Assembly: GCF_003207815.1 (NCBI RefSeq)
Contig: NZ_NKTX01000007.1
Span: 21,458 to 85,457, forward strand
Reading direction: 5' to 3'
Length of the DNA stretch: 64,000 nucleotides
Source: Komagataeibacter oboediens
GTDB taxonomy: Bacteria > Pseudomonadota > Alphaproteobacteria > Acetobacterales > Acetobacteraceae
A model generated the notes under the pieces. The model was not told where the DNA came from and did not search any database. It saw only the letters and a program-made list of their open reading frames with translations. Positions 26,187 through 36,887 of this stretch are shown here, piece after piece. The position numbers and the translations under genes are program-made. Within the stretch, counting starts at the first letter, position 1. The number at the start of each line of letters is the position of its first letter.

Positions 26187-28928
26187 ATGTTCGCCAGTAT
26201 TGCCCGCGCCCTGTTCGGAACCGCCAATGACCGGGCGCTGAAATCGTACCAGCGGCGTGTGCCCGCGATCAACGCGCTGGAACCCCAGGTCCAGGCGCTG
26301 GACGATGCAGCCCTTGCCGCCAAGACGACCGAGTTCCGTGAACGCCTTGCCAGGGGCGAAACACTGGATGCCCTGCTGCCCGAAGCCTTTGCCGTCTGCC
26401 GCGAGGCTTCGAAGCGCGTGCTGGGCATGCGGCATTTCGATGTGCAGCTGATTGGTGGCATGGTCCTTCATGATGGCAAGATTGCGGAAATGCGCACGGG
26501 TGAGGGCAAGACCCTTGTCGCGACGCTTGCCGTCTATCTCAGCGCGCTGGCGGGCAAGGGCGTGCATGTCGTGACCGTCAACGACTACCTCGCCAGCCGC
26601 GATGCCGACCAGATGGGCGCGCTGTACAACTTCCTCGGCCTGAGCGTGGGCGTGGTCGTGCCCAACATGCCTGAGGATGAGCGGCGCGCCGCCTATCGTG
26701 CCGACATAACCTACGGCACCAACAATGAATTCGGTTTTGACTACCTGCGCGACAACATGAAGTACCGCGTGGAGGACATGGTCCAGCGGCCGTTCCACCA
26801 TGCCATCGTCGATGAGGTCGACTCGATCCTGATCGATGAGGCGCGCACCCCGCTCATCATCTCCGGCCCTGCCGAGGACAGTTCCGACCTGTACCGTGCC
26901 GTGGACGAGGTGATGGTCGCCCTGGTGGCCGACCCGGAAACGTACGAGAAGGATGAGAAATTCCGCTCCGTCATCCTGACGGAAAAGGGTGCGGAACAGG
27001 TGGAGGACCTGCTGCGCACGGCGGGCGTGCTGCATGAAGGCGGCCTGTATGACAGCCACAACGTGGCGGTGATCCACCATGTCCAGCAGTCGCTGCGCGC
27101 GCATACGCTGTTCACCCGCGATGTTGATTACATCGTGCGCGGTGGCAAGGTGATCATCATTGACGAGTTCACCGGCCGCATGATGGAAGGCCGCCGGTAT
27201 TCGGACGGCCTGCACCAGGCGCTGGAAGCCAAGGAACATGTCGAGGTCCAGCAGGAAAACCAGACCCTGGCCTCGATCACGTTCCAGAACTACTTCCGCA
27301 TGTATCCCCGCCTGTCGGGCATGACCGGCACGGCCATGACGGAAGCGGACGAATTCGCGGACATCTACAAGCTCGACGTGATCGAGATCCCGACCAACCT
27401 GCCCGTCGCGCGCAAGGATGATGATGACGAGGTCTATCTGACCGCGCGGGAGAAATACGAGGCGGTCGCCAGCCTGATACAGGAGATCAGCAGGACATCC
27501 GGCCAGCCGGTGCTGGTGGGCACGACGTCGATCGAGAAGAGCGAATACCTCTCCTCCCTGCTGCGTCAGCACGGCATCAGGCACAATGTCCTCAACGCCC
27601 GCTTCCATGAACTCGAGGCCGAGATCGTGGCGCAGGCCGGTGCACCCGGGGCGATCACGATCGCGACCAACATGGCCGGGCGCGGCACCGACATCAAGCT
27701 GGGCGGTAATGTGGACATGCTGATCCACCAGCGCCTTGCCGGCATCGAGGATCCCGAGGAACGCGCCCGGCGCGAGCAGGAACTGCGCGAGACGGTGGCG
27801 CGTGATCACGACATCGTGCGCAAGGCTGGTGGCCTGTACGTCATCGGCACCGAACGGCATGAAAGCCGCCGTATCGACAACCAGCTGCGTGGCCGTGCGG
27901 GCCGTCAGGGTGATCCGGGCAATTCGCGCTTCTTCATCTCGCTTGAAGATGACCTCATGCGCATCTTCGGCACCGACCGCATGGGCAACATGCTGCAGAA
28001 GCTGGGCCTGAAGGAAGGGGAGGCCATCGTCCATCCCTGGATCAACAAGGCCCTTGAGCGCGCGCAGAAAAAGGTCGAGGCCCGCAACTTCGACATGCGC
28101 AAGAACACGCTCAAATATGATGACGTGATGAATGACCAGCGCAAGGAAGTCTATGCCCAGCGCCGGGAATACATGGGGGCGGAAGATGTCTCCCCCATCA
28201 TCACCGAAATGCGTGAAGACGTGATCCACGACATGGTGGCCCGCTGCATCCCTGAAAAATCCTTCCCCGAACAGTGGCTGAAGGACGAACTGGCGCAGGA
28301 TGTGCAGGCCACGCTGAACCTGACCCTGCCGATCGCGGAATGGGCGAAGGAGGACGGCGTGGACGCTGGCGTCGTGACCGAACGGATCGAGCAGGCTGCT
28401 GCCCAGTCGCAGGCCAGCCGGGCCGCCAATTTCGGCCCCTCGGTCATGCGGTATGTTGAAAAGCAGGTCCTGCTGACCACGTTCGACGCTGTATGGAAGG
28501 AACACCTGCTGGCCCTGGACCAGCTGCGCCAGGGCATCGGCCTGCGCGCGTATGGCCAGAAGGACCCGCTGAATGAGTTCAAGCATGAAGCGTTCGAACT
28601 GTTCCACGCCATGCTGGACCTGCTGCGGGTGCGCGTAACCTCCACCATGGCGCGGGTGGAAATGGCGCCGCCGCCGATTGACAATCCGTTTGCCGGTGTT
28701 GCCGAAATCCACTCTGACCCCGAAGTGCCGGGGCTGGAGAACGAGCCGGGACCCGGCCTGATGCCCGACGCGACGGGCCGCCAGCCGGACCCGTCCATGG
28801 CTACGCCCATTGGCGCGGCGGCGGTCATGCCCGATGACCCGTCCAGCTGGGGCGAGGTCTCGCGCAATGCGCCGTGCCCCTGCGGGTCGGGCAAGAAATA
28901 CAAGCACTGCCACGGGCGGCTGGTCTGA
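26187..28928 (+). CDS. secA: Preprotein translocase ATPase SecA
   Basis: Motor that drives unfolded proteins through SecYEG. The 913-residue product begins [18 protein letters not shown] sits about 8 bases before the ATG at 26187. It has Walker A MRTGEGKT (102-109), the [15 protein letters not shown] helicase motif, [14 protein letters not shown] in the second nucleotide-binding fold, and the C-terminal zinc motif [14 protein letters not shown] that contacts SecB and lipids. Length and domains are complete. A 941-codon frame on the other strand is a shadow. Confidence 0.97.
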   Translation: MFASIARALFGTANDRALKSYQRRVPAINALEPQVQALDDAALAAKTTEFRERLARGETLDALLPEAFAVCREASKRVLGMRHFDVQLIGGMVLHDGKIAEMRTGEGKTLVATLAVYLSALAGKGVHVVTVNDYLASRDADQMGALYNFLGLSVGVVVPNMPEDERRAAYRADITYGTNNEFGFDYLRDNMKYRVEDMVQRPFHHAIVDEVDSILIDEARTPLIISGPAEDSSDLYRAVDEVMVALVADPETYEKDEKFRSVILTEKGAEQVEDLLRTAGVLHEGGLYDSHNVAVIHHVQQSLRAHTLFTRDVDYIVRGGKVIIIDEFTGRMMEGRRYSDGLHQALEAKEHVEVQQENQTLASITFQNYFRMYPRLSGMTGTAMTEADEFADIYKLDVIEIPTNLPVARKDDDDEVYLTAREKYEAVASLIQEISRTSGQPVLVGTTSIEKSEYLSSLLRQHGIRHNVLNARFHELEAEIVAQAGAPGAITIATNMAGRGTDIKLGGNVDMLIHQRLAGIEDPEERARREQELRETVARDHDIVRKAGGLYVIGTERHESRRIDNQLRGRAGRQGDPGNSRFFISLEDDLMRIFGTDRMGNMLQKLGLKEGEAIVHPWINKALERAQKKVEARNFDMRKNTLKYDDVMNDQRKEVYAQRREYMGAEDVSPIITEMREDVIHDMVARCIPEKSFPEQWLKDELAQDVQATLNLTLPIAEWAKEDGVDAGVVTERIEQAAAQSQASRAANFGPSVMRYVEKQVLLTTFDAVWKEHLLALDQLRQGIGLRAYGQKDPLNEFKHEAFELFHAMLDLLRVRVTSTMARVEMAPPPIDNPFAGVAEIHSDPEVPGLENEPGPGLMPDATGRQPDPSMATPIGAAAVMPDDPSSWGEVSRNAPCPCGSGKKYKHCHGRLV

Positions 28929-28987
28929 CCAGCTGCCCCGGGGTGGACAGACAAGAACGATAGACGAAACAGGATCAGGGACGAACG

Positions 28988-29737
28988 ATGGCGGGTCATT
29001 CCCAATTCAAGAACATCATGCACCGCAAGGGAGCGCAGGACGCCAAGCGGGCCAAGCAGTTTGCCAAGGTCATCCGTGAAATCACCGTGGCCACGCGTGA
29101 GGGCATGCCCGACCCGGCCATGAACCCGCGCCTGCGTGCCGCCATTTCCGCCGCGCGTGAAGTCAACATGCCCAAGGACACGGTCGAACGCGCGATCAAG
29201 AAGGCATCTGGTGCCGGTGGTGGCGATGACTATACGGAAGTCCGGTACGAAGGCTACGGCCCCGCCGGTGTCGCCGTGATCGTGGAAGGGCTGACCGATA
29301 ACCGCAACCGTACGGCGTCCGATGTCCGTGCCGCGTTTTCCAAGCATGGCGGTTCGCTGGGGGAAACGAACTCGGTCTCCTTCATGTTCACCCGTCTGGG
29401 CGTGATCACCTATCCGGCTGATGCGGCCAGCGAGGACGACCTGATCGAGGCGGGCCTTGAAGCCGGCGCCGAGAATGTCGAGACCGTGGACGGCATGCAT
29501 GAAGTGACCTGCCCGGTCGAATCCTTCTTCGCCGTGCGTGACGCGCTGGAAACCCGCTTTGGCGAACCGGCTTCGGCCAAGCTGGACTGGCGTCCGTCCA
29601 ATACGGTCGAACTGGATGAAGACAAGGCACGCAGCGTGTTCAAACTGATCGACACGCTGGAAGACCATGATGACGTGCAGGCGGTGTACGCCAATTTCGA
29701 CGTGCCGGACGACGTGGCCGAAAAGCTGTCGGCCTGA
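28988..29737 (+). CDS. yebC: YebC/PmpR (TACO1) family regulator
   Basis: Conserved cytoplasmic protein of the YebC/TACO1 family, described both as a DNA-binding regulator and as a factor helping ribosomes at difficult sequences. The 249-residue product starts [20 protein letters not shown], the family hallmark, and includes [20 protein letters not shown]. It heads the conserved yebC-ruvC-ruvA-ruvB order; the 8-base gap to ruvC suggests co-transcription. Confidence 0.94.
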   Translation: MAGHSQFKNIMHRKGAQDAKRAKQFAKVIREITVATREGMPDPAMNPRLRAAISAAREVNMPKDTVERAIKKASGAGGGDDYTEVRYEGYGPAGVAVIVEGLTDNRNRTASDVRAAFSKHGGSLGETNSVSFMFTRLGVITYPADAASEDDLIEAGLEAGAENVETVDGMHEVTCPVESFFAVRDALETRFGEPASAKLDWRPSNTVELDEDKARSVFKLIDTLEDHDDVQAVYANFDVPDDVAEKLSA

Positions 29738-29745
29738 TCCGGCCG

Positions 29746-30252
29746 GTGGTCCGCATCCTTGGTATCGATCCCGGCCTGCGGTTTACCGGCTGGGGGGTCG
29801 TGACGGCGCAGGGTAACCGGCTGAGCCATGTGGCCGATGGGGTGATCGCCACCGATTCGGCACTGTCCGTGCCCGAACGCCTGCGCCATCTGCATGATGC
29901 GCTGCTGGAACTGGCGCGGAACTTTGCCCCGGATGAAGCTGCGGTTGAGGAAACCTATGTCAACCGCAACGGGGCCGCGACGCTGAAGCTGGGTTATGCC
30001 CGCGGGGTGGGGCTGCTGGTGCCGATGCTGCTGGATATTCCCGTGGCCGAATACGGGGCGAAAACGGTCAAGCGTGCCGTGGTCGGCACCGGGGCCGCGA
30101 CAAAGGAACAGGTCTGCATGATGGTCCGCCGTATCCTGCCCACGGCATTGCTGAAGCGCGCGGACGCGGCGGATGCGCTGGCGGTAGCGATCTGCCACGC
30201 CCACCATCGCGCCAGCGCCGCCCACATCGCCAACGCGACGAGGATGGCATGA
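29746..30252 (+). CDS. ruvC: Holliday junction resolvase RuvC
   Basis: Endonuclease that cuts Holliday junctions during recombination repair. It starts at GTG 29746 (VRILGIDPGLRFTGWG, where Asp7 is the first metal ligand). It carries EETYVNRNGAATLKLG with the catalytic glutamate, and KRADAADALAVAICHAH with the C-terminal Asp pair. At 168 residues it is the usual length. Its stop overlaps the ruvA ATG by four bases. Confidence 0.95.
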   Translation: MVRILGIDPGLRFTGWGVVTAQGNRLSHVADGVIATDSALSVPERLRHLHDALLELARNFAPDEAAVEETYVNRNGAATLKLGYARGVGLLVPMLLDIPVAEYGAKTVKRAVVGTGAATKEQVCMMVRRILPTALLKRADAADALAVAICHAHHRASAAHIANATRMA

Positions 30253-30869
30253 TCGCGCAGCTGCGCGGCCTGCTGGCGCAGGTGGAGGCGGATCGCTGCG
30301 TCATTGACGTCAATGGCGTCGGCTATCTGGTGCAGGCATCCAGCCGCACGCTGGCCGCACTTCCCCAACCGCCGGAACTGGCCTGCGTGCTGGTGGAAAC
30401 CGTGGTGCGGGAAGACGCCATCCTGCTGTACGGTTTTGCCGAGGCATCGGAACGGTCATGGTTCCGCCTGCTGACCACCGTGCAGGGCGTGGGGGCGAAG
30501 GTTGCGCTGGCCATCCTGTCGGTCCTGCCGCCGCCGGACCTCATGGCCGCGATCGCGGCGGGAGACAAGACCATGCTGACCCGTGCGGGTGGCGTGGGCG
30601 CACGGCTGGCACAACGAATCGTGACCGAACTGCGCGACAAGTGCGACGGGATGCCCACCGGCCTGCCCGCAGGGGTGGCGGTATCGGCGGCGACTGTTGC
30701 GGTTCCCACGCCACGCAGCATCGCGGCGGATGCGGTGCTGGCACTGTCCGGTCTTGGCTTCCGCCGTGCCGAGGCGCAGCCCGTGGTGGAACGGGTGATT
30801 GGCCGCTTCGAGGACAATGTCGATCTGGATGTCGTGATTCGTGACGCGCTGAAGGAACTGGCCCGATGA
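30249..30869 (+). CDS. ruvA: Holliday junction DNA helicase subunit RuvA
   Basis: Binds four-way junctions and loads RuvB rings. The 206-residue product has the N-terminal OB-fold opening [20 protein letters not shown], the helix-hairpin-helix region [17 protein letters not shown] and [19 protein letters not shown], and a C-terminal three-helix domain ([18 protein letters not shown]) that contacts RuvB. It overlaps ruvC and ruvB by four bases at each end. Confidence 0.95.
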   Translation: MIAQLRGLLAQVEADRCVIDVNGVGYLVQASSRTLAALPQPPELACVLVETVVREDAILLYGFAEASERSWFRLLTTVQGVGAKVALAILSVLPPPDLMAAIAAGDKTMLTRAGGVGARLAQRIVTELRDKCDGMPTGLPAGVAVSAATVAVPTPRSIAADAVLALSGLGFRRAEAQPVVERVIGRFEDNVDLDVVIRDALKELAR

Positions 30870-31927
30870 GCGAACAGCCCGAGCGTGAGATCGACGCCCG
30901 CAGGGGTGAGGAAGACGGCAACGAGGGGTCGCTGCGGCCCCAGACGCTTGATGATTTTACCGGCCAGAAGGCCAGCCGCGAAAACCTTGCCATTTTCATC
31001 GCCGCGGCCCGGCAGCGTGGCGATGCGCTGGACCATGTGCTGCTGCACGGGCCGCCGGGACTGGGCAAGACCACGCTGGCGCAGATCGTGGCGCGCGAAC
31101 TGGGCGTGGGCTTTCGCGCCACATCGGGGCCGGTGATCCAGCGCGCGGGCGACCTGGCGGCGATCCTGACGAACCTGCAGCCGCGCGACGTGCTGTTCAT
31201 TGATGAAATCCATCGCCTGCATCCATCCATCGAGGAAGTGCTGTACCCGGCGATGGAGGATTTCCAGCTTGACCTGATTATCGGCGAAGGGCCTGCCGCG
31301 CGTTCGGTGCGGATCGACCTGGCGCCCTTCACGCTGGTGGCGGCCACCACGCGCGCGGGGCTGCTGGCCACCCCGCTGCGCGATCGGTTCGGCATTCCGC
31401 TGCGGCTGGTGTTCTATACTCCGGAAGAACTGTGCCAGATCGTGACCCGGGGCGCGCGCAAGCTGGAATTCGATCTGACGCCGGAAGGGGCGGAGGAAAT
31501 CGCCCGCCGGTCCCGTGGCACGCCGCGTATCGCGGGCAGGCTCCTGCGCCGGGTGCGTGACTTTGCCGCCGTGGCGCGCGCGGGCAGCGGCCCGGTGGAC
31601 CGGGCGCTGGCCGATGCCGCGTTGTCGCGGCTGGAAGTCGACTCGATGGGGCTGGATGGCATGGACCGCCGTTACCTGCGCCGGATTGCCGAATACCACC
31701 ATGGTGGCCCTGTGGGCGTGGAAACGCTGGCGGCCGCCCTCGCGGAAGCGCGTGACACACTCGAGGACGTGATCGAGCCGTACCTGATTCAGGAAGGGCT
31801 TGTGCTACGGACAAGCCGTGGGCGCATGCTGGGCGAACGGGGCTGGCGACACCTGGGGTTGCAACCCCCCGCCCGCGCGCCCGGACAGGGTGACCTGCTG
31901 GGGGATGGGATTGATGGTACAACATAA
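30866..31927 (+). CDS. ruvB: Holliday junction branch-migration ATPase RuvB
   Basis: AAA+ motor for branch migration. The 353-residue product has [11 protein letters not shown], Walker [10 protein letters not shown] near 63, Walker [10 protein letters not shown], the sensor ATTRAGLL, and a C-terminal winged helix ([20 protein letters not shown]). The acidic N-terminal stretch is usual for alphaproteobacteria. Its last 14 bases overlap the following thioesterase gene. Confidence 0.96.
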   Translation: MSEQPEREIDARRGEEDGNEGSLRPQTLDDFTGQKASRENLAIFIAAARQRGDALDHVLLHGPPGLGKTTLAQIVARELGVGFRATSGPVIQRAGDLAAILTNLQPRDVLFIDEIHRLHPSIEEVLYPAMEDFQLDLIIGEGPAARSVRIDLAPFTLVAATTRAGLLATPLRDRFGIPLRLVFYTPEELCQIVTRGARKLEFDLTPEGAEEIARRSRGTPRIAGRLLRRVRDFAAVARAGSGPVDRALADAALSRLEVDSMGLDGMDRRYLRRIAEYHHGGPVGVETLAAALAEARDTLEDVIEPYLIQEGLVLRTSRGRMLGERGWRHLGLQPPARAPGQGDLLGDGIDGTT

Positions 31928-32333
31928 TATCGACTTCCGTATCTATTACGAGGACACGGATGCGGGGGGCGTGGTCTACCATGCCCGCTACCTTGCGCTG
32001 GCGGAACGTGCCCGCACGGAAGCCATCCGCGCGCAGGGACAGGCGGCGTCCGACCTGCTGGCCGATTACGGGCTGGCCTTTGTGGTGCGGCATGCGGCCA
32101 TCGATTACCGCGCGCCGCTGCGGCTGGATGATATCGTGCGCATCACGACTCGCCTGACGGAACTGGGGGCGGCAAGCTGCCGGCTGCTTCAGGATTTTCA
32201 TCGTGTGGATGGGGAAGGCGGCACGGCATGCGGATCGCTGGATGTCCGTCTGGCCTGCATCCGCGCAGAAGATGGACGTGCTGCCCGATTTCCGCCGCTA
32301 TGGCGTGATCTGTTACGCGAACTTGTGGCCTGA
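31914..32333 (+). CDS. ybgC: Tol-Pal associated acyl-CoA thioesterase YbgC
   Basis: Hotdog-fold thioesterase that usually heads the tol-pal cluster and is linked to phospholipid acyl chains. The 139-residue product has [20 protein letters not shown] with the catalytic Asp and the HARYL loop near residues 15-27. The ATG at 31914 follows a GGGGGATGGG purine tract and overlaps the end of ruvB. A 147-base gap precedes tolQ and could hold its promoter. Confidence 0.9.
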   Translation: MVQHNIDFRIYYEDTDAGGVVYHARYLALAERARTEAIRAQGQAASDLLADYGLAFVVRHAAIDYRAPLRLDDIVRITTRLTELGAASCRLLQDFHRVDGEGGTACGSLDVRLACIRAEDGRAARFPPLWRDLLRELVA

Positions 32334-32480
32334 ACCAGACGAAGGCATGCAGTGTGCATGTGCTTTTCGTGCCATGGGTTGACCGGGATGCAAGGCTGTG
32401 CGGAAAGCGGGTTGGCCGCGACTTGCTAAAGGGGCAAGTTTCGTGTTTGTGCGAACGGTCAAGGTGGGCAGGAGGTATAT

Positions 32481-33200
32481 TTGGACCAAGCGGTTAACGC
32501 GGCGAATCTGGGCGCTGCAGCGGGTGATCTGTCGATGTGGGCGCTGTTCATGCACGCATCGATTGTGGTCAAGCTGGTAATGATTGGCCTGGTAACCTGC
32601 AGTGTGATTGTGTGGGCAATCATCTTCGACAAATTCACGACCATCCGCCGGATCAACCGGCAGGCGGATGATTTTGAGGAACGCTTCTGGGCCGGTGGCA
32701 GCCTGGAAGACCTGTACGAATCCGATGGGGCAAAGCCCGTCCATCCCATGGCCGCAGTCTTTGGCGCGGCAATGGGCGAATGGCGGCGGTCGTCGCGCAT
32801 TACCGGCATCGATCTGGTGCATGGCGGGGTGCAGGACCGCGTCAACCGCGCCATGGCCATTACCATTACACGGGAAATGGACCGCCTGAACCGGTGGATC
32901 ATCTTCCTTGCCACCATCGGGCCGGTCGCGCCGTTCATCGGCCTGTTCGGCACGGTGTGGGGGATCATGCATGCCTTCGGGTCGATCGCGGCGATGCACA
33001 ACACCAATCTGTCTGTCGTGGCGCCGGGTATTTCCGAGGCCCTGTTCGCGACAGCCATCGGTCTTGTCACGGCCATTCCGGCGGTGATCGCCTATAACGT
33101 GATCAGCAACAGCATGAGCGTGTTCGAGGACCGGCTGGACGCCTTCGGTACCGAATTCGCCGCCATCCTGTCGCGGCAGTCCGAAGAAAGGGGCGCCTGA
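32481..33200 (+). CDS. tolQ: Tol-Pal inner-membrane protein TolQ
   Basis: Proton-channel subunit of the TolQRA motor that keeps the outer membrane tethered during division. The 239-residue product starts at TTG 32481 with GGAGG about 5 bases upstream. It has three membrane segments: near residue 30 (VVKLVMIGLVTCSVIVWAIIF), near 140 (FIGLFGTVWGIMHAFGSIA), and near 170-200 (SEALFATAIGLVTAIPAVIAYN). The last two carry the channel threonines. Confidence 0.94.
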   Translation: MDQAVNAANLGAAAGDLSMWALFMHASIVVKLVMIGLVTCSVIVWAIIFDKFTTIRRINRQADDFEERFWAGGSLEDLYESDGAKPVHPMAAVFGAAMGEWRRSSRITGIDLVHGGVQDRVNRAMAITITREMDRLNRWIIFLATIGPVAPFIGLFGTVWGIMHAFGSIAAMHNTNLSVVAPGISEALFATAIGLVTAIPAVIAYNVISNSMSVFEDRLDAFGTEFAAILSRQSEERGA

Positions 33201-33202
33201 TC

Positions 33203-33637
33203 ATGGGGGCAAGCCTGAGCGACCTGCGCGGACGCCGGCGCAAGCGGCGCCCCATGGCGGAAATCAACGTCACCCCGCTGGTTGATGTGATGCTGGTGCT
33301 GCTCATCATTTTCATGGTGACGGCCCCCATGATGACAAGCGGCGTGAACGTGGACCTGCCCAAGACGGACGCGGCCCCGGTCAATACCGATACCAAGCCG
33401 ATCACCGTCTCGATCCGGTCCAATGGCGACCTGTACCTGGGCGATGATCCCGTCTCGCCGGACCAGTTGGTGGACCAGTTGAAGGCGGCTGCGCAGAATG
33501 ACCGCGAACACCGTATTTTCGTACGTGGGGATTCCCATATCGATTATGGCCGGGTGATGCAGATCATGGGCCAGATCACGGCAGGCGGCTTTACGCACGT
33601 GGCGCTGCTGGCGCAGCAGCCGCCCGGCGGCCACTGA
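33203..33637 (+). CDS. tolR: Tol-Pal inner-membrane protein TolR
   Basis: ExbD/TolR-family partner of TolQ. The 144-residue product has the membrane segment with the proton-carrying aspartate (VTPLVDVMLVLLIIFMVTAP, about 27-46) after RRRKRRPMAEIN, and a periplasmic domain that would bind peptidoglycan. It starts two bases after tolQ ends. Confidence 0.94.
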   Translation: MGASLSDLRGRRRKRRPMAEINVTPLVDVMLVLLIIFMVTAPMMTSGVNVDLPKTDAAPVNTDTKPITVSIRSNGDLYLGDDPVSPDQLVDQLKAAAQNDREHRIFVRGDSHIDYGRVMQIMGQITAGGFTHVALLAQQPPGGH

Positions 33638-33667
33638 GCTGAACCAGGTATCGGGAGCCGTCTGATC

Positions 33668-34660
33668 GTGGTGCCACCGCGTCGTTCCGAACGTATCCTC
33701 ATGCGGCGCTCCGTCCTGGTGTCAGGCGGGCTGCATGTCGCGCTGCTGCTTGCGGTACTGCTCAGGATGCCGGTGCCGGTTCCCAAGGAACCGCCACCGC
33801 CGCCCACGATCGAGATGGAATTCGCAGCCGATACCGGCACGTCGACCCCGCACAAGGGCGACAGGCCTGCGCCCAAGCCTGCCCCGGCGCCCGCGCCGGT
33901 TAGGCAGGAGGCGCCACCCGCGCCCACCCCGCCGGAGAAGGCACCGAACGAGGAAGCGGCCCCGCCACCACCGCCACCACCACCCATGCCGCCGCCGCAG
34001 CAGGCGCCAAAGCCCGTGCCGGATGCGCCGACGCCGCCGCGTGAACAGCAGCCTTCACCCGATGCGGTGAAGCTGCCGCCCACGCCGCCCAAGGCCGCAC
34101 CGGCGCAGGCCCATGCCCCGGTTCCCCCGTCGGACCAGCCGGACCCGACGGCAGCGCCCAAGGTGCAGGAGCGGTCAAGCACGACGCAGCCCAACGAGGC
34201 GAAGAAGCACGTGCCCGATACGCATTCCCTTCTGGCGACGCTGGATGCCTTCCGTGCGGACCAGAAGCAGACGCATCCGCCCAAGGCGCGCCCCAACCCG
34301 CAGCAGGGCGGCGCGCCCGATGGCGGCGGGACGCCGGATGGCGATATCACCAGTGCGCTGAACGCAACGCAGCAGAAGGCGATCGGCAATTCCGTGCGGC
34401 GCTGTTATTCGGAAGATACGGCCGCGCGGAATTATGCCCAGTTCGTGGCGCATCTGGTGGTGACGGTCGATGGGACCGGTACGGCGCGACTGGTGGAATT
34501 CGCCCCCCAGACACAGGCACAGATGGCGTCGGACCCGTCCTACCGTGCGCTGGCGGAACGCGCGCGTGATGCGGTGCTCAGCCCCACCTGTGCCAAACTG
34601 CCCATTCCGCAGAACCTGCTGGGACAGACCAGACAACTGAAATTCGTATTCCGTCCCTGA
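33668..34660 (+). CDS. tolA: TolA-like energy transducer
   Basis: Links the TolQR motor to TolB/Pal across the periplasm. The 330-residue product starts at GTG 33668, with GGGAG about 10 bases upstream. It has one membrane segment (VLVSGGLHVALLLAVLLRM), a very Pro/Ala/Lys-rich spacer of about 150 residues in place of the E. coli helical domain, and a C-terminal TonB/TolA-like domain beginning near NSVRRCYSEDTAARNY and ending LKFVFRP. Position between tolR and tolB fixes the identity despite weak sequence conservation. Confidence 0.88.
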   Translation: MVPPRRSERILMRRSVLVSGGLHVALLLAVLLRMPVPVPKEPPPPPTIEMEFAADTGTSTPHKGDRPAPKPAPAPAPVRQEAPPAPTPPEKAPNEEAAPPPPPPPPMPPPQQAPKPVPDAPTPPREQQPSPDAVKLPPTPPKAAPAQAHAPVPPSDQPDPTAAPKVQERSSTTQPNEAKKHVPDTHSLLATLDAFRADQKQTHPPKARPNPQQGGAPDGGGTPDGDITSALNATQQKAIGNSVRRCYSEDTAARNYAQFVAHLVVTVDGTGTARLVEFAPQTQAQMASDPSYRALAERARDAVLSPTCAKLPIPQNLLGQTRQLKFVFRP

Positions 34661-34690
34661 GATACGGGGAACGAAGGCGAGGAGAGGAAA

Positions 34691-36058
34691 ATGACGTCAA
34701 GCGTAAAGCCACTGATCCCCGATGATGATGCCGACCGGCTGGCCGCGGCCTTTGGCCGTCGTGGCTTCATGGGGGCGGGTGTGGCCGGCGGCCTTATGGC
34801 CACGCCGCTGTTTGCCGCGGGTGCCGCCCATGCACAGGCGGCGGGCGATGCCGAAATCACGGTGGACCAGGCGCGCACCGCGCCCATTCCCATTGTCCTG
34901 CCTTCGCTGGGCAGCGGCGTCGCGCAGCAGATCACGGATGTGATTTCCGCCGATCTTGGGAATTGTGGGCTGTTCCGTCCCATCAGCGCCAGCATGCCGC
35001 AGGGCACGCCGGATTTCGGCAGTTACAAGTCCATGGGCGCACGTGCGGCCGTGACCGGAAAGGTCGTGGACCAGGGCGGTAGCCTGCGGGTGGAATTCCG
35101 CCTGTGGGATGTCGTGACCGGCAAGCAGGTCCAGGGTACGGCCTATACCGCCGCGTCGCAGGACTGGCGCCGCATTGCGCATGTGATTGCCGATGTGATC
35201 TACGGCCGCCTGCTGGGTGAACAGGGCTACTTCAATTCCCGCATTGCGTATATCGCGCGTTCCGGCCCGCGTGCGCGGCAGGTCACGCGGCTTGCCATCA
35301 TGGATCAGGATGGGGCGGACAGCCGTTACCTGACCAATGGGCAGTGGCTGACGCTGACGCCGCGCTTCAATCCGGCCAATAGTGAACTGGCATTCATGTC
35401 GTACGCCAACTACAGGCCGCGTGTTTACCTGTTCAACCTCAATACTGGGCAGCAACGACTTCTGGGTGACTTCTCGGGTATTTCATTCGCCCCGCGTTTC
35501 GCGCCCGATGGCCGGTCCGTGGTCCTGTCGGTTACGCGTGGCAGCGGGTCGGACATCTATACGGTGGACCTGGCCACGATGGCGCGGCGGCAGATTACGT
35601 CGTCCGGCGCGATTGACACCAGCCCGTCCTACAGCCCCGACGGGTCGCAGATCGTATTCAACTCCGACCGTGGCGGGTCGCCGCAGCTCTATATCATGAG
35701 TGCCGCGGGCGGGGATGCGAAACGGATTTCCTATGGTCACGGCCATTACGGGTCGCCAGTGTGGTCACCGCGTGGCGATCTGATCGCGTTTTCGCGTATT
35801 GCCAATGGCAGTTTCTCGCTTGGTGTCATGGCGCCTGATGGCACGGGTGAGCGGATCCTGACACAGGGCTTTACTGTGGAAAGCCCGACCTTCTGCCCCA
35901 ATGGGCGCGTGCTGGCGTTCTGCCGCCAGAGTTCTGCGGGAAGCAATGGTGCCGGATTTGCAACAGGTATCAATACAATTGATATCACCGGTTTCCATGA
36001 ACGTGCCCTTCCGGCGGGAAGCGCGTCGGACCCCACGTGGTCGCCACTGAACAAGTAA
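34691..36058 (+). CDS. tolB: Tol-Pal periplasmic beta-propeller TolB
   Basis: Periplasmic protein that shuttles between Pal and TolA. The 455-residue product has an N-terminal D1 domain and a WD40-like propeller with repeats such as [25 protein letters not shown] near residue 315 and [17 protein letters not shown] near 355. GAGGAAA precedes the ATG. Unusually, the leader reads [20 protein letters not shown] and then AHAQA, with a long n-region and twin arginine, which looks more like a Tat than a Sec signal. Confidence 0.94.
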   Translation: MTSSVKPLIPDDDADRLAAAFGRRGFMGAGVAGGLMATPLFAAGAAHAQAAGDAEITVDQARTAPIPIVLPSLGSGVAQQITDVISADLGNCGLFRPISASMPQGTPDFGSYKSMGARAAVTGKVVDQGGSLRVEFRLWDVVTGKQVQGTAYTAASQDWRRIAHVIADVIYGRLLGEQGYFNSRIAYIARSGPRARQVTRLAIMDQDGADSRYLTNGQWLTLTPRFNPANSELAFMSYANYRPRVYLFNLNTGQQRLLGDFSGISFAPRFAPDGRSVVLSVTRGSGSDIYTVDLATMARRQITSSGAIDTSPSYSPDGSQIVFNSDRGGSPQLYIMSAAGGDAKRISYGHGHYGSPVWSPRGDLIAFSRIANGSFSLGVMAPDGTGERILTQGFTVESPTFCPNGRVLAFCRQSSAGSNGAGFATGINTIDITGFHERALPAGSASDPTWSPLNK

Positions 36059-36070
36059 GTTTTTCAATGA

Positions 36071-36203
36071 GTTGGACAGACAATATTCCGCAACCTAATC
36101 ATTTAGCAAATGGCGGGTATGTGTTTGTCCAACATTGACTGTGGCCGGGTTTTATCTCTATGGTAACGGCGGTTTCCAGCGATCGCGGGTCTCTGTTGGA
36201 CAG
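36071..36203. promoter_or_regulatory. Three GTTGGACA motifs in the tolB-pal gap
   Basis: GTTGGACAG occurs at 36071-36079 and 36195-36203 in direct orientation, and TGTCCAAC at 36126-36133 in inverse orientation. All lie within the 247-base gap before pal. Exact 8-9-base repeats at this density suggest binding sites for one regulator, or an RNA structure in the pal leader (the inverse copy could pair with either direct copy). No matching regulator can be named. Confidence 0.4.
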
Positions 36204-36305
36204 TTTGTTTGGCAGGACGCAACGAGACTCGGGACCGTTCTATATTTAAATCCGGAAATTCAACAAATGGTTTCAAGTAATGGAACCGATCCAGGATCAA
36301 AAGTA

Positions 36306-36776
36306 ATGAAACTGAAGCTTCTCGGTGCGGCCGGCATGGCCCTTTTTCTCGCTGCCTGTTCCGATCATGCGAACAAGAACGTGAACACGGGCGCGGCCAC
36401 GCAGCAGGTCGGCCCCACCCCGGGCAGTGAAGCTGACCTGGTTGCGACCGCTGGTGACCGTGTGCTGTTCGCCCTGAACCAGAACACGCTGTCGAGCGAT
36501 GCGAAGGCGACGCTGGACAAGCAGGCGGCGTGGCTTGCCAAGTACCCGCAGGTACACGTGCAGATCGCGGGTAACTGCGATGATCGTGGCACGGAAGAAT
36601 ACAACATCGCGCTGGGTGAGCGTCGTGCCAACGCTGCACATGACTACCTGGTGGCGAAGGGTGTCGATGCGTCGCGCATCACCACCATTTCCTATGGTAA
36701 GGACCGTCCGACCGCCGTTGGCGATGACGAAGCATCCTGGGCCCAGAACCGTAACGCCATCACGGCGGTACAGTAA
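36306..36776 (+). CDS. pal: Peptidoglycan-associated lipoprotein Pal
   Basis: Outer-membrane lipoprotein holding peptidoglycan through an OmpA-like domain. The 156-residue product has a lipobox FLAACSD at about 15-21 and an OmpA domain with DRVLFALNQNTLSSDAK, then IAGNCDDRGTEEYNIALGER, containing the Asp and Arg that bind diaminopimelate. The start at 36306 gives a standard lipoprotein signal; the longer open frame upstream is untranslated leader. A strong terminator follows. Confidence 0.95.
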   Translation: MKLKLLGAAGMALFLAACSDHANKNVNTGAATQQVGPTPGSEADLVATAGDRVLFALNQNTLSSDAKATLDKQAAWLAKYPQVHVQIAGNCDDRGTEEYNIALGERRANAAHDYLVAKGVDASRITTISYGKDRPTAVGDDEASWAQNRNAITAVQ

Positions 36777-36813
36777 GTTTCTGCCCACGCTTTCGATTGC
36801 GTGACAGTTATGG

Positions 36814-36850
36814 AACCGGCCGGGCGCTTATCGCTCGGCCGGTTTTGTTT
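36814..36850 (+). terminator. Intrinsic terminator after pal
   Basis: Long stem AACCGGCCG-GGCG / CGCTCGGCCGGTT (36814-36844) with one mismatch and a short TTAT loop, followed by TTGTTTT. It separates pal from cpoB. Confidence 0.85.
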
Positions 36851-36887
36851 TAGGTAGGCATGTCTTGTGTTTCAGAGGGTTTGGTCC

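Noticed and set aside
26088..28913. A 941-codon open frame antisense to almost all of secA
   Set aside because: It mirrors a complete, motif-rich secA. Its translation is rich in His, Arg and Val with no domain, the typical shadow of a GC-rich gene. Similar long shadows lie opposite ftsH (38883-40781), the MscS-type channel (21217-23097) and ruvAB (30323-31702).
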